From: Longimycelium tulufanense
GTDB taxonomy: Bacteria > Actinomycetota > Actinomycetes > Mycobacteriales > Pseudonocardiaceae
Direction of reading: 5' to 3'
Length of the DNA stretch: 64,000 nucleotides
Assembly (NCBI RefSeq): GCF_014645795.1
Contig: NZ_BMMK01000012.1
Coordinates: forward strand, 1 to 64,000
The first letter of the stretch is position 1. Each line of letters starts with the position of its first letter. Made by a program: the position numbers and the translations under genes. The notes beneath the pieces were generated by a model. The model made no database searches. It saw nothing but the letters and a program-made list of their open reading frames with translations, and was not told where the DNA came from. Of this stretch, positions 63,463 through 64,000 are shown in pieces.

Positions 63463-63987
63463 TCACTCGGAGAGTTCGGACAACATGCGGCGGGCGGCCT
63501 CCAGCTCGGCCTGCAGCTGCTCAACCCGGGTCCGCTGCCGCTCGCGGGCGGCGTCGAGCACGGTCTCGATGGCCGCGGAAACGTCCGGGTGCAGGGCTCG
63601 GGCCGCCTGCGCGACCGCCCCGGGGCTGACCGACAGCCCCCGGACGGTGCGCTTCTTGCCGGTGACCACCTCGACCAGCCACTCCCCCTCGGCGGTGGAG
63701 CTGAGGGTGACGACGACGGCCGGCGGGTCCACGGGCTTGCGCCCACCCCGCTTGGGCTTGGCCGGGGGCTGCGCGGGCGGGGTGGACGCCGGCGCGGCAA
63801 CGGGCCGCTCGGTGGCTGGCTCGGCCTTGGCGGTGTGGGTAGGCCGCACCGGTGCGGCGACCGAGGCGGCCGGTGTGCTGGCGGCGGCCACCGGGGCGCT
63901 GGCCCGCTTGCGGGTCGGCGGCTCGGCGGCCTTCTTCTTCCGCGGCGGCTTGACGGTGGTCACCTCGGTGGCCGAGAAGGCCAACAC
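63463..63987 (-). CDS. DUF6319-like protein (5' end near or beyond the window edge)
   Basis: 174 residues from a GTG at 63987; the true start may be the GTG at VTTVKPPRKKK or lie outside the window. The N-terminal half is a lysine/alanine/proline-rich disordered tail (KPPRKKKAAEPPTRKRAS) resembling histone-like tails. The C-terminal half is a compact domain: PAVVVTLSSTAEGEWLVEVVTGKKRTVRGLSVSPGAVAQAARALHPDVSAAIETVLDAARERQRTRVEQLQAELEAARRML, which I associate with DUF6319. The basic tail suggests nucleic-acid binding, which is inference. Confidence 0.65.
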   Translation of the reverse strand: MLAFSATEVTTVKPPRKKKAAEPPTRKRASAPVAAASTPAASVAAPVRPTHTAKAEPATERPVAAPASTPPAQPPAKPKRGGRKPVDPPAVVVTLSSTAEGEWLVEVVTGKKRTVRGLSVSPGAVAQAARALHPDVSAAIETVLDAARERQRTRVEQLQAELEAARRMLSELSE

Positions 63988-64000
63988 ATCCTTCGAGCCG

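Overview
The window is GC-rich, densely packed DNA from an actinomycete, most likely a member of the Pseudonocardiales. GTG and TTG starts are frequent, and genes often overlap by 1-4 bases. One block (gcvP, a MerR gene, a bifunctional-nuclease gene, a second MerR gene, garA, gcvH, a DUF881 gene, sbp, a second DUF881 gene, pgsA) keeps the order known from Mycobacterium tuberculosis Rv1832 to Rv1822. An ergothioneine operon and an AcnR-type repressor also fit this group. I see no rRNA, tRNA, CRISPR array, prophage or intact insertion sequence.

Region by region. 1-4.9 kb: a MobA-like nucleotidyltransferase, a RipA-like NlpC/P60 cell-wall hydrolase, a MazG-like pyrophosphohydrolase and an acyl-CoA synthetase, all on the minus strand. 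4.9-14.1 kb: an eight-gene minus-strand operon for a secreted polysaccharide. It encodes an Agd3-type (CE18) deacetylase, a PelF-type GT4 glycosyltransferase, a polytopic membrane protein, three nucleotide-sugar enzymes, a spherulin-4/Sph3-type (GH135) hydrolase and a lipoprotein Ega3-type (GH114) hydrolase. This set mirrors the fungal galactosaminogalactan cluster combined with a Pel-type glycosyltransferase, and is the best candidate for an under-described system here. 14.1-15.1 kb is about 1 kb without a credible gene.

15-28.7 kb: a sirtuin, a secreted LVIVD-repeat protein with a stray in-frame copy of part of itself, an orphan peptide-binding lipoprotein, two membrane proteins, aconitase with a predicted AcnR operator, a serine beta-lactamase-family hydrolase, acylphosphatase, a coiled-coil protein, a six-cysteine secreted protein and an F420-type nitroreductase-family protein.

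28.8-34.4 kb: a compact lasso-peptide cluster in the order precursor, cyclase, RRE protein, leader peptidase, ABC exporter and LuxR-type regulator. The predicted core LLQKNGNDRLILSKN is citrulassin-like. A 32-bp interrupted palindrome lies upstream, and the regulator carries a rare TTA codon.

34.5-50.9 kb: egtABCD (no egtE), the acnR orthologue, a broken MFS gene, a PfkB sugar kinase, an SDR, a cytochrome P450, a DUF6191 protein, a POT peptide transporter, a TIGR03086 protein and two overlapping CNNM/CorC-like genes behind a structured leader.

51-64 kb: a membrane-anchored substrate-binding-like protein, gcvP behind a tandem glycine riboswitch, the conserved gcvH/garA/pgsA block, a decayed TnpB gene and a DUF6319-like protein at the edge. 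Glycine cleavage (gcvP, gcvH), TCA-flux control (garA, acn/acnR) and ergothioneine synthesis make up the core metabolism. The polysaccharide and lasso loci are the accessory, secreted-product parts.
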